A stretch of 64,000 nucleotides of DNA from positions 248,001 through 312,000 of the forward strand of contig NZ_JBPOEA010000001.1 in the NCBI RefSeq assembly GCF_052060035.1, written 5' to 3'. The position numbers were made by a program, and so were the translations under genes. Under the pieces are notes generated by a model, which was not told the DNA's origin, did not search any database, and worked only from the letters and a program-made list of their open reading frames with translations. Position 1 is the first letter of the stretch. Each line of letters begins with the position of its first letter. Origin of the DNA: Fodinibius sp052060035. GTDB taxonomy: Bacteria > Bacteroidota > Rhodothermia > Balneolales > Balneolaceae. Shown piece by piece: positions 44,155 through 53,615 of this stretch.

Positions 44155-45840
44155 ATGTCACGTCCGAAAAACGAAGTGCTTACCGATGATTATAAAGCCA
44201 GTAAAAATTTTTATAAGTCTGATCTGATTCTCCAAGATTATGTTAACCAATATCTGTCTGAACAGGCGAATAGATTTTTAGCCGAGAAGTTAAATCAGTT
44301 GGGAAAAGTAGCAGCAACTGAGATGGATGAACTTTCGCAGCAAGCAGATAAAAATGAACCGGTTCTTAAAAAGCGTAATAAGTTTGGGGAAGATATTGAT
44401 GAAGTCGAATTTCATCCGGCTTATTGGGAGTTAATGAATATTGCCGCTGAATCAGAGATGTTTTATTTGAAATATCATCCTGAAAAACGGGAAGAGTTTA
44501 CGGGAAGTCGACATCAAATGGGTTTTGCACTCGGTCAATTGTATGCCATGAGTGAACTTGGGCAGTACTGCCCGCATTGCATGACCGATGGCGCTGCCTA
44601 TTTATTAGAAAAATTTGCTGATGATGACGACAAAGAACGTTTATTGCCAAGGTTGGGAGCCCGATTGGGGCATAAATTATTTTCAGGAGCGATGTTTTTG
44701 ACGGAGAAATCGGGCGGTTCGGATGTAGGGGCTAATTTATGCAGGGCTGAGAAAGTTAGTGGGGATGCCTACCGTCTTAATGGTGAAAAGTGGTTCTGCA
44801 GTAATGTCAATGCAGATGTGATTATGGCCTTAGCACGTACAGGGCCGGTGGAGAAAGGCACGCGCGGACTGTCGCTTTTTCTCGTTGAAAAGGAGCTGCC
44901 CGATGGAGAGCGAAATTCATTAGAGATTATTCGGCTAAAAGATAAGTTGGGCGTGCGATCAATGGCTTCGGCCGAAGTTCGCTTCAACGATACACTGGGT
45001 AAACGCATTGGTCGTGAAGGAGAGGGCTTTAAGACGATGGCGCACATGATTAATATATCCCGAAACTACAATTCGGTAGCAGCTCTGGCGGCACATCGTC
45101 GGGCCATCATTGAAGCCTGGCAATACCTGAATCACCGAAAAACTTTTGGCAAACGCGCAGTAAAGCATGCGCTGATCAGGCAAAAATTTTTGGAGCTGGG
45201 TTCAAAATATTTAGCTGACTTTCTGTTGGTTTGGCGTGGTTTGCGGGCTATGGATGATGCTGAAAGAGGGGATGAAGATGAACAGCATCTGCTGCGCATG
45301 ATTACGCCGATGGCAAAGTGGTGGTCGGCTGAGAATGCGGTTTATGGCGTTCGCGAATGCATGGAGCTGATGGGTGGTAACGGCTATATCGAGGATTTTG
45401 TGATGCCAAAGCTGCTGCGTGATGTCAATGTTTTACCCATCTGGGAGGGGTCGGGAAATATTATTGTATTGGATATGCTTCGTGCCTCCAAAAAGTCTCG
45501 TGGTTTGGATATAATTTTTGAAATCATAGAAAAAGCAGCCAAGCGATCTTCAGATTATGGAGGAGTTATAAAAGAGAGATTGGCTGAAATCAAAATGATT
45601 TGGAAAGACATCCGTGCGTTTGATAATCGTGATAGAGTGGAGGCCACTGCAAAGCCATTGTTTAAACAGTTAATCAAGGTCTTTCAGATGGCACTTCTTG
45701 TAGAGGAGAAACAATCAGATGGTAGTAAACGGTTTCAGCTGGCACTTGATTACTTCGCAGATACCTTTGAAAGCTCATTAAAGGCACAAAATCCACCGGA
45801 CATTGATCATATTGAAACCCTTATTGGATGGGAGTATTAG
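44155..45840 (+). CDS. Acyl-CoA dehydrogenase, AidB-like
   Basis: A 561-residue flavoprotein of the acyl-CoA dehydrogenase fold. Visible family segments are MFLTEKSGGSDVG (FAD/substrate contact), LNGEKWFCSN, GGNGYIEDFVMPKLLRDV and PIWEGSGNI. The extra C-terminal helices beyond the ~380-residue core and the ECMELMGGNGYI context resemble the AidB/isovaleryl-like subgroup, whose E. coli member is induced by alkylation stress. Whether it oxidises acyl-CoA or protects DNA cannot be told from sequence. Its stop codon overlaps that of the converging DUF2207 gene by three bases. Confidence 0.88.
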   Translation: MSRPKNEVLTDDYKASKNFYKSDLILQDYVNQYLSEQANRFLAEKLNQLGKVAATEMDELSQQADKNEPVLKKRNKFGEDIDEVEFHPAYWELMNIAAESEMFYLKYHPEKREEFTGSRHQMGFALGQLYAMSELGQYCPHCMTDGAAYLLEKFADDDDKERLLPRLGARLGHKLFSGAMFLTEKSGGSDVGANLCRAEKVSGDAYRLNGEKWFCSNVNADVIMALARTGPVEKGTRGLSLFLVEKELPDGERNSLEIIRLKDKLGVRSMASAEVRFNDTLGKRIGREGEGFKTMAHMINISRNYNSVAALAAHRRAIIEAWQYLNHRKTFGKRAVKHALIRQKFLELGSKYLADFLLVWRGLRAMDDAERGDEDEQHLLRMITPMAKWWSAENAVYGVRECMELMGGNGYIEDFVMPKLLRDVNVLPIWEGSGNIIVLDMLRASKKSRGLDIIFEIIEKAAKRSSDYGGVIKERLAEIKMIWKDIRAFDNRDRVEATAKPLFKQLIKVFQMALLVEEKQSDGSKRFQLALDYFADTFESSLKAQNPPDIDHIETLIGWEY

Positions 45841-47588
45841 CCCGCGCTTGCAGATGCACCGCCTCCCGCAGTACTGGCAGAAGCACCTGCTCCTCCGGTT
45901 GTTCCGGGAAAAGATGCTGTGCCTGTTGCCCCGAGTGTAGAAAAGCTGTTGGCAACACTTGCCACCGAAGGGGTATTTGAGCTAAAGGCTATCCAGGTGA
46001 TTATAGGAACGGTATCAGTATTCGCCGTAATAATATTTTCGAGTTCTTTTTCTCCCAGACCGAAAGCCAAGGCATAAATAAAATGCTTATCCAGTTTATC
46101 TGAGGAAATACTGTGTTCTTTGGCGTGTTCAAGCCCTTTTTTATAGTTACTCCACTGATGGTAAACTTCCTCACCTTTGGGCGTACGTCGAATGATGGTA
46201 AAAGACAATATTAATGCAAGCACGGTAACAAAGAGAGCTATTAACCCAACAGGACCCGCATAAATTAGTACCGGAATACTGGCTATAACCAGTAATAATT
46301 GCACTGCAATATTCCAATAGCAGCCGGTATAGCTTTGCTCATCAATCCAATATTGGTCAAATGCATAACCTTGTAAACTTTTCTTCCAATTGGAAAACCA
46401 TGATGATACCTCCGAAGATGTTCCTTCAAAGATATTATGCAATTTCTGGTGACCCTCTTCGAGGCGTCGTTCCACAAAGGTGATAATCTGTTTTTCCCAC
46501 TCCTGTAATTCTGTATTTAACTGTTTTTCTGTTCGCTTGATAGAAAATGTAGGCTTATTATCAGCCAGAAAACCTTCTTCGGACGGTTCCTCCTGAATTT
46601 TGAAATACCCGTCTCGAGCCAAGTCAAGAACCGTAGCCATCAACAAGTTGCTGGTGATATTTCGTCCTTGCAGAAGCCAGCCAATAGCTGCCGGACGAAT
46701 TTGGCCTGGGGCCATGATTGTTTCTGTGGATGAAAATCGGGAAGTAGAATGCCGCTTACCATATTTTTGATAAAGCAGGACAAATCCCCCGATGCTAAGT
46801 AGAATGATGAGGTAATTGAGGGTACTCCAAAGATCTGACAGATAAGCTTGGCGCTCTATTTGCTGATCACGTTTTTCCTGGTACGCCCGTTCTTCTTGTT
46901 CGGCTTGATCAAGAGAAAAACTGTTATTGGTAACAGCGATCTGTGACTTATTCAGAATCCCGGTAGGAAATATGGTCCTAACTTTAGTGAATTCGTCTTT
47001 ATTGATATTAGATGCATTTCCCGTAAGTGCATTGGGTGATTTTTGAAGATTAAACCGTCCTTTGGGGCCTCTTGTCCAACCGTAAAGAGAGTCCACTACA
47101 ACTGCTTTGGGGAGTTGGATATTGATTTGCAGCTTGGCAGTAGGTTTGTCTCTTTCATCCGATAGAAAATTCCAGAAAAATTGTGACCATTCCGGTCCAA
47201 TAGTTAAAGCCCCTTCTAATACGTAGGAAACAGTGAACCTTCGCTTTTCATCCTCTGCTGAATAACGCCATTTCAGTTTAATGGCGTTATCATTTTTTGC
47301 TATGCTGAAAGTTCCGGGCGCCTCTGTGTTTTTATTAATATATGATTTACCATTTTCACGAACTTGAATATCGGTAATAGCCGAAAAACCCTGTCTTGGA
47401 ATTTGGTACTCCGCCCAGGAAAAAGATCCATCATACACATAAGTAAGGTGTTCTGTAATCTGAACGGTGCCATTTTCATTGATAGTAACTTCAACACGGA
47501 TTTCAGGAATCTCATAGTCTTTTGCAGCGCTTTGAACAAATCCCACACAAAATAATAGAGCACTTAAAGCAAGAATTTTTCGCCACAT
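45837..47588 (-). CDS. DUF2207 membrane protein
   Basis: A 583-residue exported membrane protein of unknown function. It has a signal peptide, an N-terminal DUF2207 beta domain (IRVEVTINENGTVQITE, WAEYQIPR), a membrane segment near residue 260, a cytoplasmic region, two further membrane segments (~435-480) and a low-complexity Gly/Ala/Ser tail. The tail is typical of this family. No role is known for the family. It meets the acyl-CoA dehydrogenase gene tail to tail with overlapping stop codons. The S9 peptidase gene lies 71 bases upstream on the same strand. Confidence 0.85.
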   Translation of the reverse strand: MWRKILALSALLFCVGFVQSAAKDYEIPEIRVEVTINENGTVQITEHLTYVYDGSFSWAEYQIPRQGFSAITDIQVRENGKSYINKNTEAPGTFSIAKNDNAIKLKWRYSAEDEKRRFTVSYVLEGALTIGPEWSQFFWNFLSDERDKPTAKLQINIQLPKAVVVDSLYGWTRGPKGRFNLQKSPNALTGNASNINKDEFTKVRTIFPTGILNKSQIAVTNNSFSLDQAEQEERAYQEKRDQQIERQAYLSDLWSTLNYLIILLSIGGFVLLYQKYGKRHSTSRFSSTETIMAPGQIRPAAIGWLLQGRNITSNLLMATVLDLARDGYFKIQEEPSEEGFLADNKPTFSIKRTEKQLNTELQEWEKQIITFVERRLEEGHQKLHNIFEGTSSEVSSWFSNWKKSLQGYAFDQYWIDEQSYTGCYWNIAVQLLLVIASIPVLIYAGPVGLIALFVTVLALILSFTIIRRTPKGEEVYHQWSNYKKGLEHAKEHSISSDKLDKHFIYALAFGLGEKELENIITANTDTVPIITWIAFSSNTPSVASVANSFSTLGATGTASFPGTTGGAGASASTAGGGASASAG

Positions 47589-47659
47589 AGCTTATCAATT
47601 TGGAATAAATTGTTTGCTTTTTGTAAATCCCGGTGGGGCCAACACCGGGATAATAAGGA

Positions 47660-50377
47660 CTATTCTTTCATTACCCGAAATCCGGTATAGTTGGTGGGAG
47701 CAGAAGGAACCTCATCCCGCTCATCCACAAAATTAATGGCCGAGTAACCGTAAGTACTTTTGGTATCAGAACTATCAAATAACTCAGCTGCATTTCCTCC
47801 TAAATCATAGATGTTTGCCTCCCCAATTTTGACACTTTTATATGATCCGACTTCCTTTAACATTGTGTGATTGAGTTCTGCCATTTTCTGGCGAAAATCG
47901 GCAAAATCGTCGTAGTTGATATCGTATCCTGCCCAATAGTTTAGCGTATTTTCGGATTTTGCCACCTTTCTTGCCTCTTTATTCAGTTGTTCAGCCTCCT
48001 GGGAATTGGGCAGTCTGTAGCTTTCACCGGTTTGATTGTTGAGCCATTGAATATATTCTTGAGCCTTTGCTTTGGTTACACCAGTTACCGGGTAATTGGC
48101 TCGCACTTCAGCGTAGGAATGATTATTATCAAAAGCTGCATACTGGGCGTTAGTAACCTCAAATCGGCCGATAGAAGTAGAGTCTTTTTTTATGGGGGTA
48201 GTTTCAGGGATGAGCGTTCCGTTTTTTATTATTCCAAAAAGCCCGGTATTTGTTTGGGCTTTGTCTTTGGTGATCAAATCAGCGATAGGACTTTCTTCTT
48301 TAAACGCTTCATTTTCTTCCTCGTAGGTGCCAAATAGATATTTATCAAACCATTTGATTTCCTCTTTCATCTTACGTGTTTGATGGGTGATCTTTTGCAG
48401 GCCGTGAGGCTGTCCCGGGAACCATAGAAAACGTACCGGGGCTTGATCAATTTGCTGCAGTGCGCGATAGTATTCCCATCCCTGGTCACGCGGTACAGCC
48501 CGGTCTTCGCTACCATGAAAGATGATGGTAGGGGTTTTAATCTTTTCCATCTCAAAAAGCGGGGATTTTTGGATATAGGTCTCGTTGAAAATTTTTCCAT
48601 TGGTATCATCCCAAGGAGCACCACCAAAGTAGCTCTGGTCAAAAGAGACGCCGAAGCGACAGGTTCCGTAATCGGACGTCCAGTTGACATCTCCGGCACC
48701 CGGTGCTGCAACCTTAAACATATCGGGATACTTGACGGTGAGCATTGTTGTGATAATAGCACCATTTGACCAACCCTTAACGCCCATCGAATCGGGATCG
48801 ACCTTGCCTTCATCAATCAGCATTTCAACACCATTAACCACATCGGGAACCTCATATTCATAGTAGTGTCCTTTGATCGACTCCACAAACTCTTGTCCGT
48901 GATTGCCTGAGCCGTGATAATTCGGCTGTAGCACAAACGCTCCCTTTTGAGCCATGATATTATTAAAATCGGTCCACGATTCATTCCACTGGTCCAGATC
49001 TACCCCCGATGGACCGCCATGGATAGTTACGACCAAGGGATATTTTTTGCCTTCTTCATAGTCGTGTGGATAGTAGAGGATGCCATTCACTTCCTCATCC
49101 AACGCACCGGTCCAGCGGATAACTTCGGTTCTGGCTTTCTTCTTTTTATCGAGATATTTGTTAAGTTTAATAACTTCATTGCCTTCGGGGATTTCTACCG
49201 ATCGACGTTTTTCATTCAGTTCGGCCAGGCGATATTGGGGAGGCAGGGAGGCAGTGGAGTAGACATAAACGAATTTCTTGTGATCCTCCCCGACTGCTGT
49301 TACGGTAATATGTTCGTTTCTGTCTCCGGCATCCACTGATTTCTTGCGCCAATCGGCCCCATTTTTTTCAAGATAGGCAAGCTTGCGTGTAGGTCCGTTG
49401 GCCAAGCTGACCATCACATCATTACCAAATACATCAAAGCCGCCTCCAAGTCCCCAATTCCAATCGATGGGTACGTCAGTAACATTATTATTTTCAAGAG
49501 AATAATAGTGTAGCACACTTTTTCCGGCACCATTCCACTCCGGATCAGATGAAATAACTGAGACAAAATAAAATCCATTTTCATCGTCAGTAAACTCAAA
49601 ATTGCCCGGTGTCTGGTACCCATCGTTTAGAATTTGCTGTTTTGATCCATCTTCAAGATTCCATAGATAATAGGTGGGCTTGGGATTGGCATCAGCTTCG
49701 TAGGACGGAGACATAATATGTGATGTCACCATCCAATGGCCATTCTTAGAAACCTTATATTGTCCTACCGGATATTCATTATCCGTAAGTCGGTTAATGT
49801 TTTTATCTTTTAAATCAAAAGAGTAAACCCGAATGGCTTTAAAATGAGCAGTGTCTTCTACGACGACTGTGTTATCTTTCATTTCTTCATACTTTTGCTC
49901 ATAAAGTGTTTTTCCCTCGTTAGATTCAAAAGCCAGTTTCTGTTCGCCCATCCATTGTATATTGGAAATGCCGGTCTTAAACTCGTGCACTTCGTATGGT
50001 TCGCCCCCCAACGTACTCATTGCCCAAAGCTTTTTTCCTTCGTCGCGTGAGGATAGGAAATAGATTGTTTCTCCATCCTTAGAAAACAGTGGACTATAAT
50101 CAGATTCATTGCCGCGGGTTAGTTGAACGGTTTTATATTCTCCGTTATCCCGTTTATCCAAATGTGTGAGATAAAGATCACTTTGAGAGGCATCTTTTTC
50201 CTTATCTGGCTGATATTTAACCCAGACCATGGAATTTCCATCCGGAGAAAAAGTAAGCGAAGATGCCCGTTCCTGATTGATAACGTCTTCGACCGTCCAT
50301 TCATTAGTTTGCGCAGCTGCATCATTGATAGACAAAAACAGCAGACCAACGCATAGCAGTGAGTACAGAAATTTCAT
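47660..50377 (-). CDS. S9 (prolyl oligopeptidase) family peptidase fused to an FGE/SUMF1-like domain
   Basis: A 905-residue exported protein. I chose the ATG at 50377, which begins a clean signal peptide (MKFLYSLLCVG, cleavage near AAAQ); an upstream in-frame start at 50440 would put an extra hydrophobic stretch in front. A beta-propeller (~30-400) is followed by an alpha/beta hydrolase with GWSNG (catalytic Ser), HGSEDRAVP (Asp) and GQPHG (His). The last ~190 residues match the FGE-sulfatase fold: GRFEVTNAQYAAF, YIQWLNNQTGESYRLPNSQE, NIYDLGGNAAELFD and a final TGFRV. The RGGS segment and the C-terminal catalytic cysteines of true formylglycine-generating enzymes are missing, so this part is probably a binding or structural module. 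Likely a periplasmic or surface peptidase. Confidence 0.88.
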   Translation of the reverse strand: MKFLYSLLCVGLLFLSINDAAAQTNEWTVEDVINQERASSLTFSPDGNSMVWVKYQPDKEKDASQSDLYLTHLDKRDNGEYKTVQLTRGNESDYSPLFSKDGETIYFLSSRDEGKKLWAMSTLGGEPYEVHEFKTGISNIQWMGEQKLAFESNEGKTLYEQKYEEMKDNTVVVEDTAHFKAIRVYSFDLKDKNINRLTDNEYPVGQYKVSKNGHWMVTSHIMSPSYEADANPKPTYYLWNLEDGSKQQILNDGYQTPGNFEFTDDENGFYFVSVISSDPEWNGAGKSVLHYYSLENNNVTDVPIDWNWGLGGGFDVFGNDVMVSLANGPTRKLAYLEKNGADWRKKSVDAGDRNEHITVTAVGEDHKKFVYVYSTASLPPQYRLAELNEKRRSVEIPEGNEVIKLNKYLDKKKKARTEVIRWTGALDEEVNGILYYPHDYEEGKKYPLVVTIHGGPSGVDLDQWNESWTDFNNIMAQKGAFVLQPNYHGSGNHGQEFVESIKGHYYEYEVPDVVNGVEMLIDEGKVDPDSMGVKGWSNGAIITTMLTVKYPDMFKVAAPGAGDVNWTSDYGTCRFGVSFDQSYFGGAPWDDTNGKIFNETYIQKSPLFEMEKIKTPTIIFHGSEDRAVPRDQGWEYYRALQQIDQAPVRFLWFPGQPHGLQKITHQTRKMKEEIKWFDKYLFGTYEEENEAFKEESPIADLITKDKAQTNTGLFGIIKNGTLIPETTPIKKDSTSIGRFEVTNAQYAAFDNNHSYAEVRANYPVTGVTKAKAQEYIQWLNNQTGESYRLPNSQEAEQLNKEARKVAKSENTLNYWAGYDINYDDFADFRQKMAELNHTMLKEVGSYKSVKIGEANIYDLGGNAAELFDSSDTKSTYGYSAINFVDERDEVPSAPTNYTGFRVMKE

Positions 50378-50486
50378 ATCAAGTTGGTAGTTTAAGAATA
50401 TTGAAGTTGACACCAAGAGAACTATTAGAACACATATCAACAGATAAATAAATAAAGTAGCAATGGCAATGGGTATAAAAACTTTT

Positions 50487-50505
50487 TACCTATTTATAAT
50501 AGGTA
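50487..50505. promoter_or_regulatory. AT-rich palindrome upstream of ssb
   Basis: TACCTAT and ATAGGTA flank a 5-base spacer about 90 bases before the ssb start, in the 219-base gap between divergent genes. A near-consensus box TACCTTTA follows at 50555-50562. Operator or leader hairpin; no T-run follows. Confidence 0.35.
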
Positions 50506-50596
50506 CAAGCTTCTACGCAAAAATTTCTGTAAGGAATTCCTCCGAAATATATCTTACCTTTAGAACGAAATAATAAAAATTAATGAGGAAAACGTT

Positions 50597-51037
50597 ATGA
50601 GTTCACTCAATAAAGCAATGATTATCGGCCGATTAGGACAAGATCCGGATGTGCGTTATACGCAGTCCAATACCGCCGTCGCGAATTTATCAGTAGCAAC
50701 ATCAGAACGCTATAAGGATAAACAGGGCGAATGGAAAGAAAACACCGAATGGCACCGCGTGGTGGCCTGGGGGCGTTTGGCCGAAATTTGCCAAGAGTAT
50801 CTAAAAAAAGGATCACAAGTTTATATTGAAGGTCCCATTCAAACACGAAAATGGGAAGATAAAGAGGGGCAAACTCGATATACCACAGAGATTAAGGCGC
50901 TGACCATGACGATGCTTGACAGCAAAGGTGAAAGCGGCGGCAATGTGCCTCCCAAGCCGGATAACTCGCAACCGGTATCGAGCAATGTTGACCTTAATGA
51001 AGATTTTGAGGATATCGACGACGACTTGCCATTTTAG
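50597..51037 (+). CDS. ssb: Single-stranded DNA-binding protein
   Basis: A 146-residue SSB with an OB-fold (~1-110: LNKAMIIGRLGQDPDVRYT, EWHRVVAWGRLAEICQEYL, GSQVYIEGPIQTRKW) and a short disordered linker ending in the acidic DDDLPF tip that recruits partner proteins. It protects single-stranded DNA in replication and repair. Monocistronic, closed by a stem-loop terminator. Confidence 0.96.
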   Translation: MSSLNKAMIIGRLGQDPDVRYTQSNTAVANLSVATSERYKDKQGEWKENTEWHRVVAWGRLAEICQEYLKKGSQVYIEGPIQTRKWEDKEGQTRYTTEIKALTMTMLDSKGESGGNVPPKPDNSQPVSSNVDLNEDFEDIDDDLPF

Positions 51038-51066
51038 TGGTATCCTTTCAAAATTTAGCCTAAATT

Positions 51067-51098
51067 AAAAGCGGTAGGGAGTTCTCCTTGCCGCTTTT
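51067..51098 (+). terminator. Terminator of ssb
   Basis: AAAAGCGG and CCGCTTTT form the outer stem; GGAG-TT-CTCC forms an inner stem. The 3' arm ends in four T followed by ACTATTCTT. It lies 30 bases after the ssb stop. Confidence 0.75.
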
Positions 51099-51163
51099 AC
51101 TATTCTTGAACCTCGTGGCTACAGTCAATAGCTTTAAGTAAATCTGAAATTAAAAATAGGTAG

Positions 51164-52534
51164 TTGGACGACCCGAGTAGTTTAGTGTTTCTTTTCGACT
51201 TTGTGTCGCAGCAGGGAGAATCTGTGCTCATCGATCCTACGTTAGATCCAGTGGCGCTGACGATACAGATTGTATTAATTATTCTGGGACTCTTTTTTTC
51301 GGCTCTTTTTTCGGGATCTGAGGTAGCTTTTTTCTCAATAGTTAACCAGCAAGACCTGCTGACCAATCGTGATACCGAGGGTTCTCCAGATTATATGCTT
51401 AGCAAGATGTTTGCATATCCCCGGAGGTTGTTAGCGACTATCCTGATTTGCAATACCTTTGCCAATATTGTGGCTTCGGTGTTGGCTGCAGTAGTTGCAG
51501 GGAATATTGTAGCCTATTTTGGGCTTTCGGAGTTTTTGATCTATACGCTGGAGGTTATCGTGCTGACGTTCATGATTTTAATCCTCAGTGAAATAACGCC
51601 TAAAGTCATTGCTATAAATAATCCGCTGAATAGTGCTCGGCAGCTAAGCTCCTTTGTCTATGTATTATTTATGCTGTTGAAGCCGATTTCCACTCTTATT
51701 GCCAGTAGCACACTTAGCCTGGAAGAACGGTTACCCAAACTTAATAGCAAGATGACTTCTGAAGATATTATGACGATGGCAGAAGTCAGCGAGCAGGAGG
51801 GGTCTATCAAAAGTGATGAGCGGGAGATTATAGAAAACGTGATAGAGTTTGGTACAACTACGGTCCGTGAGATAATGACTTCACGTGTTAATATTGTTGC
51901 TATATCTACCGACAACTCCCTTAATGAGGTGTTACAGCTTATTCGGGAAAAAGGGCTGTCGCGTATGCCGATATACGAAAACGACCTCGATAATATTTTA
52001 GGGGTAATTCACTCTAAAGATGTGCTGCCATATATCAATTCTGATATTGAACGGACAACAATAAATTGGCGTACCATTGCTCGCAAAGCTCTTTTTGTTC
52101 CCTCTACTAAAAAAGTCGATGATCTGCTTCGCGATTTCCAGCAGGAAAAAACACATATCGCTATTGTTGTTGATGAATACGGTGGTACTGAAGGGCTTAT
52201 TACGCTGGATGATATTTTGGAGGAGATCGTCGGAGAAATTTCTGACGAGTATGATGATGTGGAAGAAAGTCTGTATACAAAATTTAAGAGCGGCGTATAT
52301 ATTTTTGATGCTAAAATAGATCTCGATGATATGGAGGATATACTGAATATGGAGCTTACCTCCGGGGATGATGAATATGAAACGTTGGGTGGTCTTGTCT
52401 ATCATCTTACAGAACGTATCCCCAATGTAGGCGAACGGGTATATTATAATAATATGGAGCTTACAATCCACTCCGTTAAAAATAATCGCGTAAAAAAACT
52501 CCGTGTAAAGGTTCAGGATCGCCCCAAAAAATAA
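51164..52534 (+). CDS. gldE: GldE-like CNNM/CBS domain membrane protein (HlyC/CorC family)
   Basis: A 456-residue membrane protein with an N-terminal CNNM (DUF21) domain of four membrane segments (~25-185, with FSGSEVAFFSI), a pair of CBS domains (~205-325, TTVREIMTSRVNIVAI and LSRMPIYENDLDNILGVIHSKD) and a C-terminal CorC_HlyC domain (~365-445). In Flavobacterium the homologue GldE is needed for gliding and assists T9SS function; other relatives handle magnesium or cobalt. The start is unclear: the longest reading begins at a TTG (51164), and another TTG (51182) or GTG (51185) a few codons later is possible. murB starts 28 bases downstream. Confidence 0.82.
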   Translation: MDDPSSLVFLFDFVSQQGESVLIDPTLDPVALTIQIVLIILGLFFSALFSGSEVAFFSIVNQQDLLTNRDTEGSPDYMLSKMFAYPRRLLATILICNTFANIVASVLAAVVAGNIVAYFGLSEFLIYTLEVIVLTFMILILSEITPKVIAINNPLNSARQLSSFVYVLFMLLKPISTLIASSTLSLEERLPKLNSKMTSEDIMTMAEVSEQEGSIKSDEREIIENVIEFGTTTVREIMTSRVNIVAISTDNSLNEVLQLIREKGLSRMPIYENDLDNILGVIHSKDVLPYINSDIERTTINWRTIARKALFVPSTKKVDDLLRDFQQEKTHIAIVVDEYGGTEGLITLDDILEEIVGEISDEYDDVEESLYTKFKSGVYIFDAKIDLDDMEDILNMELTSGDDEYETLGGLVYHLTERIPNVGERVYYNNMELTIHSVKNNRVKKLRVKVQDRPKK

Positions 52535-52562
52535 AATTATTTGAAAAATAGTATAGCTATAA

Positions 52563-53615
52563 ATGAGCACTGTTTTTGAATCGCTTGTAAAAACCGATGT
52601 AGATTTAACGCCTTATAATACGCTGAATATTTCTGCAAAAGCGCGATATTTTGCTTCGGTTGAATCTGAGTCGCAGCTAAAACAAATATTGCAACATCCC
52701 AAAAGCGAGGGACTACAAATTTTGGTGCTGGGCGGGGGCAGTAATGTCTTATTTGTAAATGATTTTGATGGTTTAGTACTGCACATTGGGATCAAAGGAC
52801 GAGAAGTGATCAAGGAAACGGATGAAGATATCTGGCTAAAAATTGGGGCAGGAGAAAACTGGCATCAGATCGTGCGTTACTGTGTGAATAACGGATGGGG
52901 CGGTATCGAAAACCTTTCGCTGATTCCCGGCACAGTGGGAGCAGCCCCCATTCAGAATATTGGCGCTTATGGCGTTGAGCTGGAAGAGGTTTTTGAGTGG
53001 CTGGAGGCTGTAGATATAGAGGGAAGAGAAACCCGCCGATATGAAAAGCAGCACTGTGAATTTGGCTATCGCGATAGCATTTTCAAAGGAGAGTTAAAGG
53101 GGGTTGTTATTGTAACAAGTGTTGTACTGAAACTATCTAAACAACCCGAACTGAATACTTCATACGGCGCGATCCAATCAGAGCTTGATAAAAGGAATAT
53201 TAAGCAGCCTACCATTAGGGATATCAGTGATATTGTTATTGATATCAGAAATAGTAAGTTGCCCAATCCTGATTCACTTGGTAATGCAGGCAGTTTCTTT
53301 AAAAATCCCATTGTCAAAGAAGAAGTCTATGAGCGTATTATAGAGAAATATCCCGAAGCGCCGGGCTACGATATGGGAAATCAGAAAACGAAAGTACCGG
53401 CCGGCTGGCTGATTGAAGAAGCCGGTTGGAAAGGGAAAGTTGTGGGGAATACCGGAACCTACAAGCAACAGGCGCTGGTTATAGTAAATCATGGCGATGC
53501 CACTGGTAGAGAGATTATGGACTTAGCCGACCGCATCAAAACGACAGTGAAAGAACAATTCGGCATCGATCTTGTTCCGGAAGTTAATATTGTGAGTTCG
53601 GATGGCCTGGTTTAA
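52563..53615 (+). CDS. murB: UDP-N-acetylmuramate dehydrogenase
   Basis: FAD enzyme that reduces UDP-GlcNAc-enolpyruvate to UDP-MurNAc, an early cytosolic step of peptidoglycan synthesis. The 350-residue protein is of the longer E. coli type: NTLNISAKARYF, VLGGGSNVLFV, LSLIPGTVGAAPIQNIGAYGVEL (FAD site), GYRDSIFK, the catalytic serine in GNAGSFFKNP and the glutamate in VPEVNIV. It follows gldE by 28 bases, and its last 14 bases overlap the start of the DUF2779 gene. Confidence 0.95.
   Translation: MSTVFESLVKTDVDLTPYNTLNISAKARYFASVESESQLKQILQHPKSEGLQILVLGGGSNVLFVNDFDGLVLHIGIKGREVIKETDEDIWLKIGAGENWHQIVRYCVNNGWGGIENLSLIPGTVGAAPIQNIGAYGVELEEVFEWLEAVDIEGRETRRYEKQHCEFGYRDSIFKGELKGVVIVTSVVLKLSKQPELNTSYGAIQSELDKRNIKQPTIRDISDIVIDIRNSKLPNPDSLGNAGSFFKNPIVKEEVYERIIEKYPEAPGYDMGNQKTKVPAGWLIEEAGWKGKVVGNTGTYKQQALVIVNHGDATGREIMDLADRIKTTVKEQFGIDLVPEVNIVSSDGLV

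Noticed and set aside
47660..48250. Sulfatase-modifying enzyme activity of the S9 fusion tail
   Set aside because: The RGGS segment and the C-terminal cysteines needed for formylglycine formation are absent, and no sulfatase gene is nearby.
50378..50440. Upstream start for the S9 peptidase
   Set aside because: It adds a second hydrophobic stretch before an already complete signal peptide.
50463..50573. 36-codon open frame upstream of ssb
   Set aside because: It runs through a palindrome and ends just before ssb, has no ribosome-binding site and no recognisable similarity.
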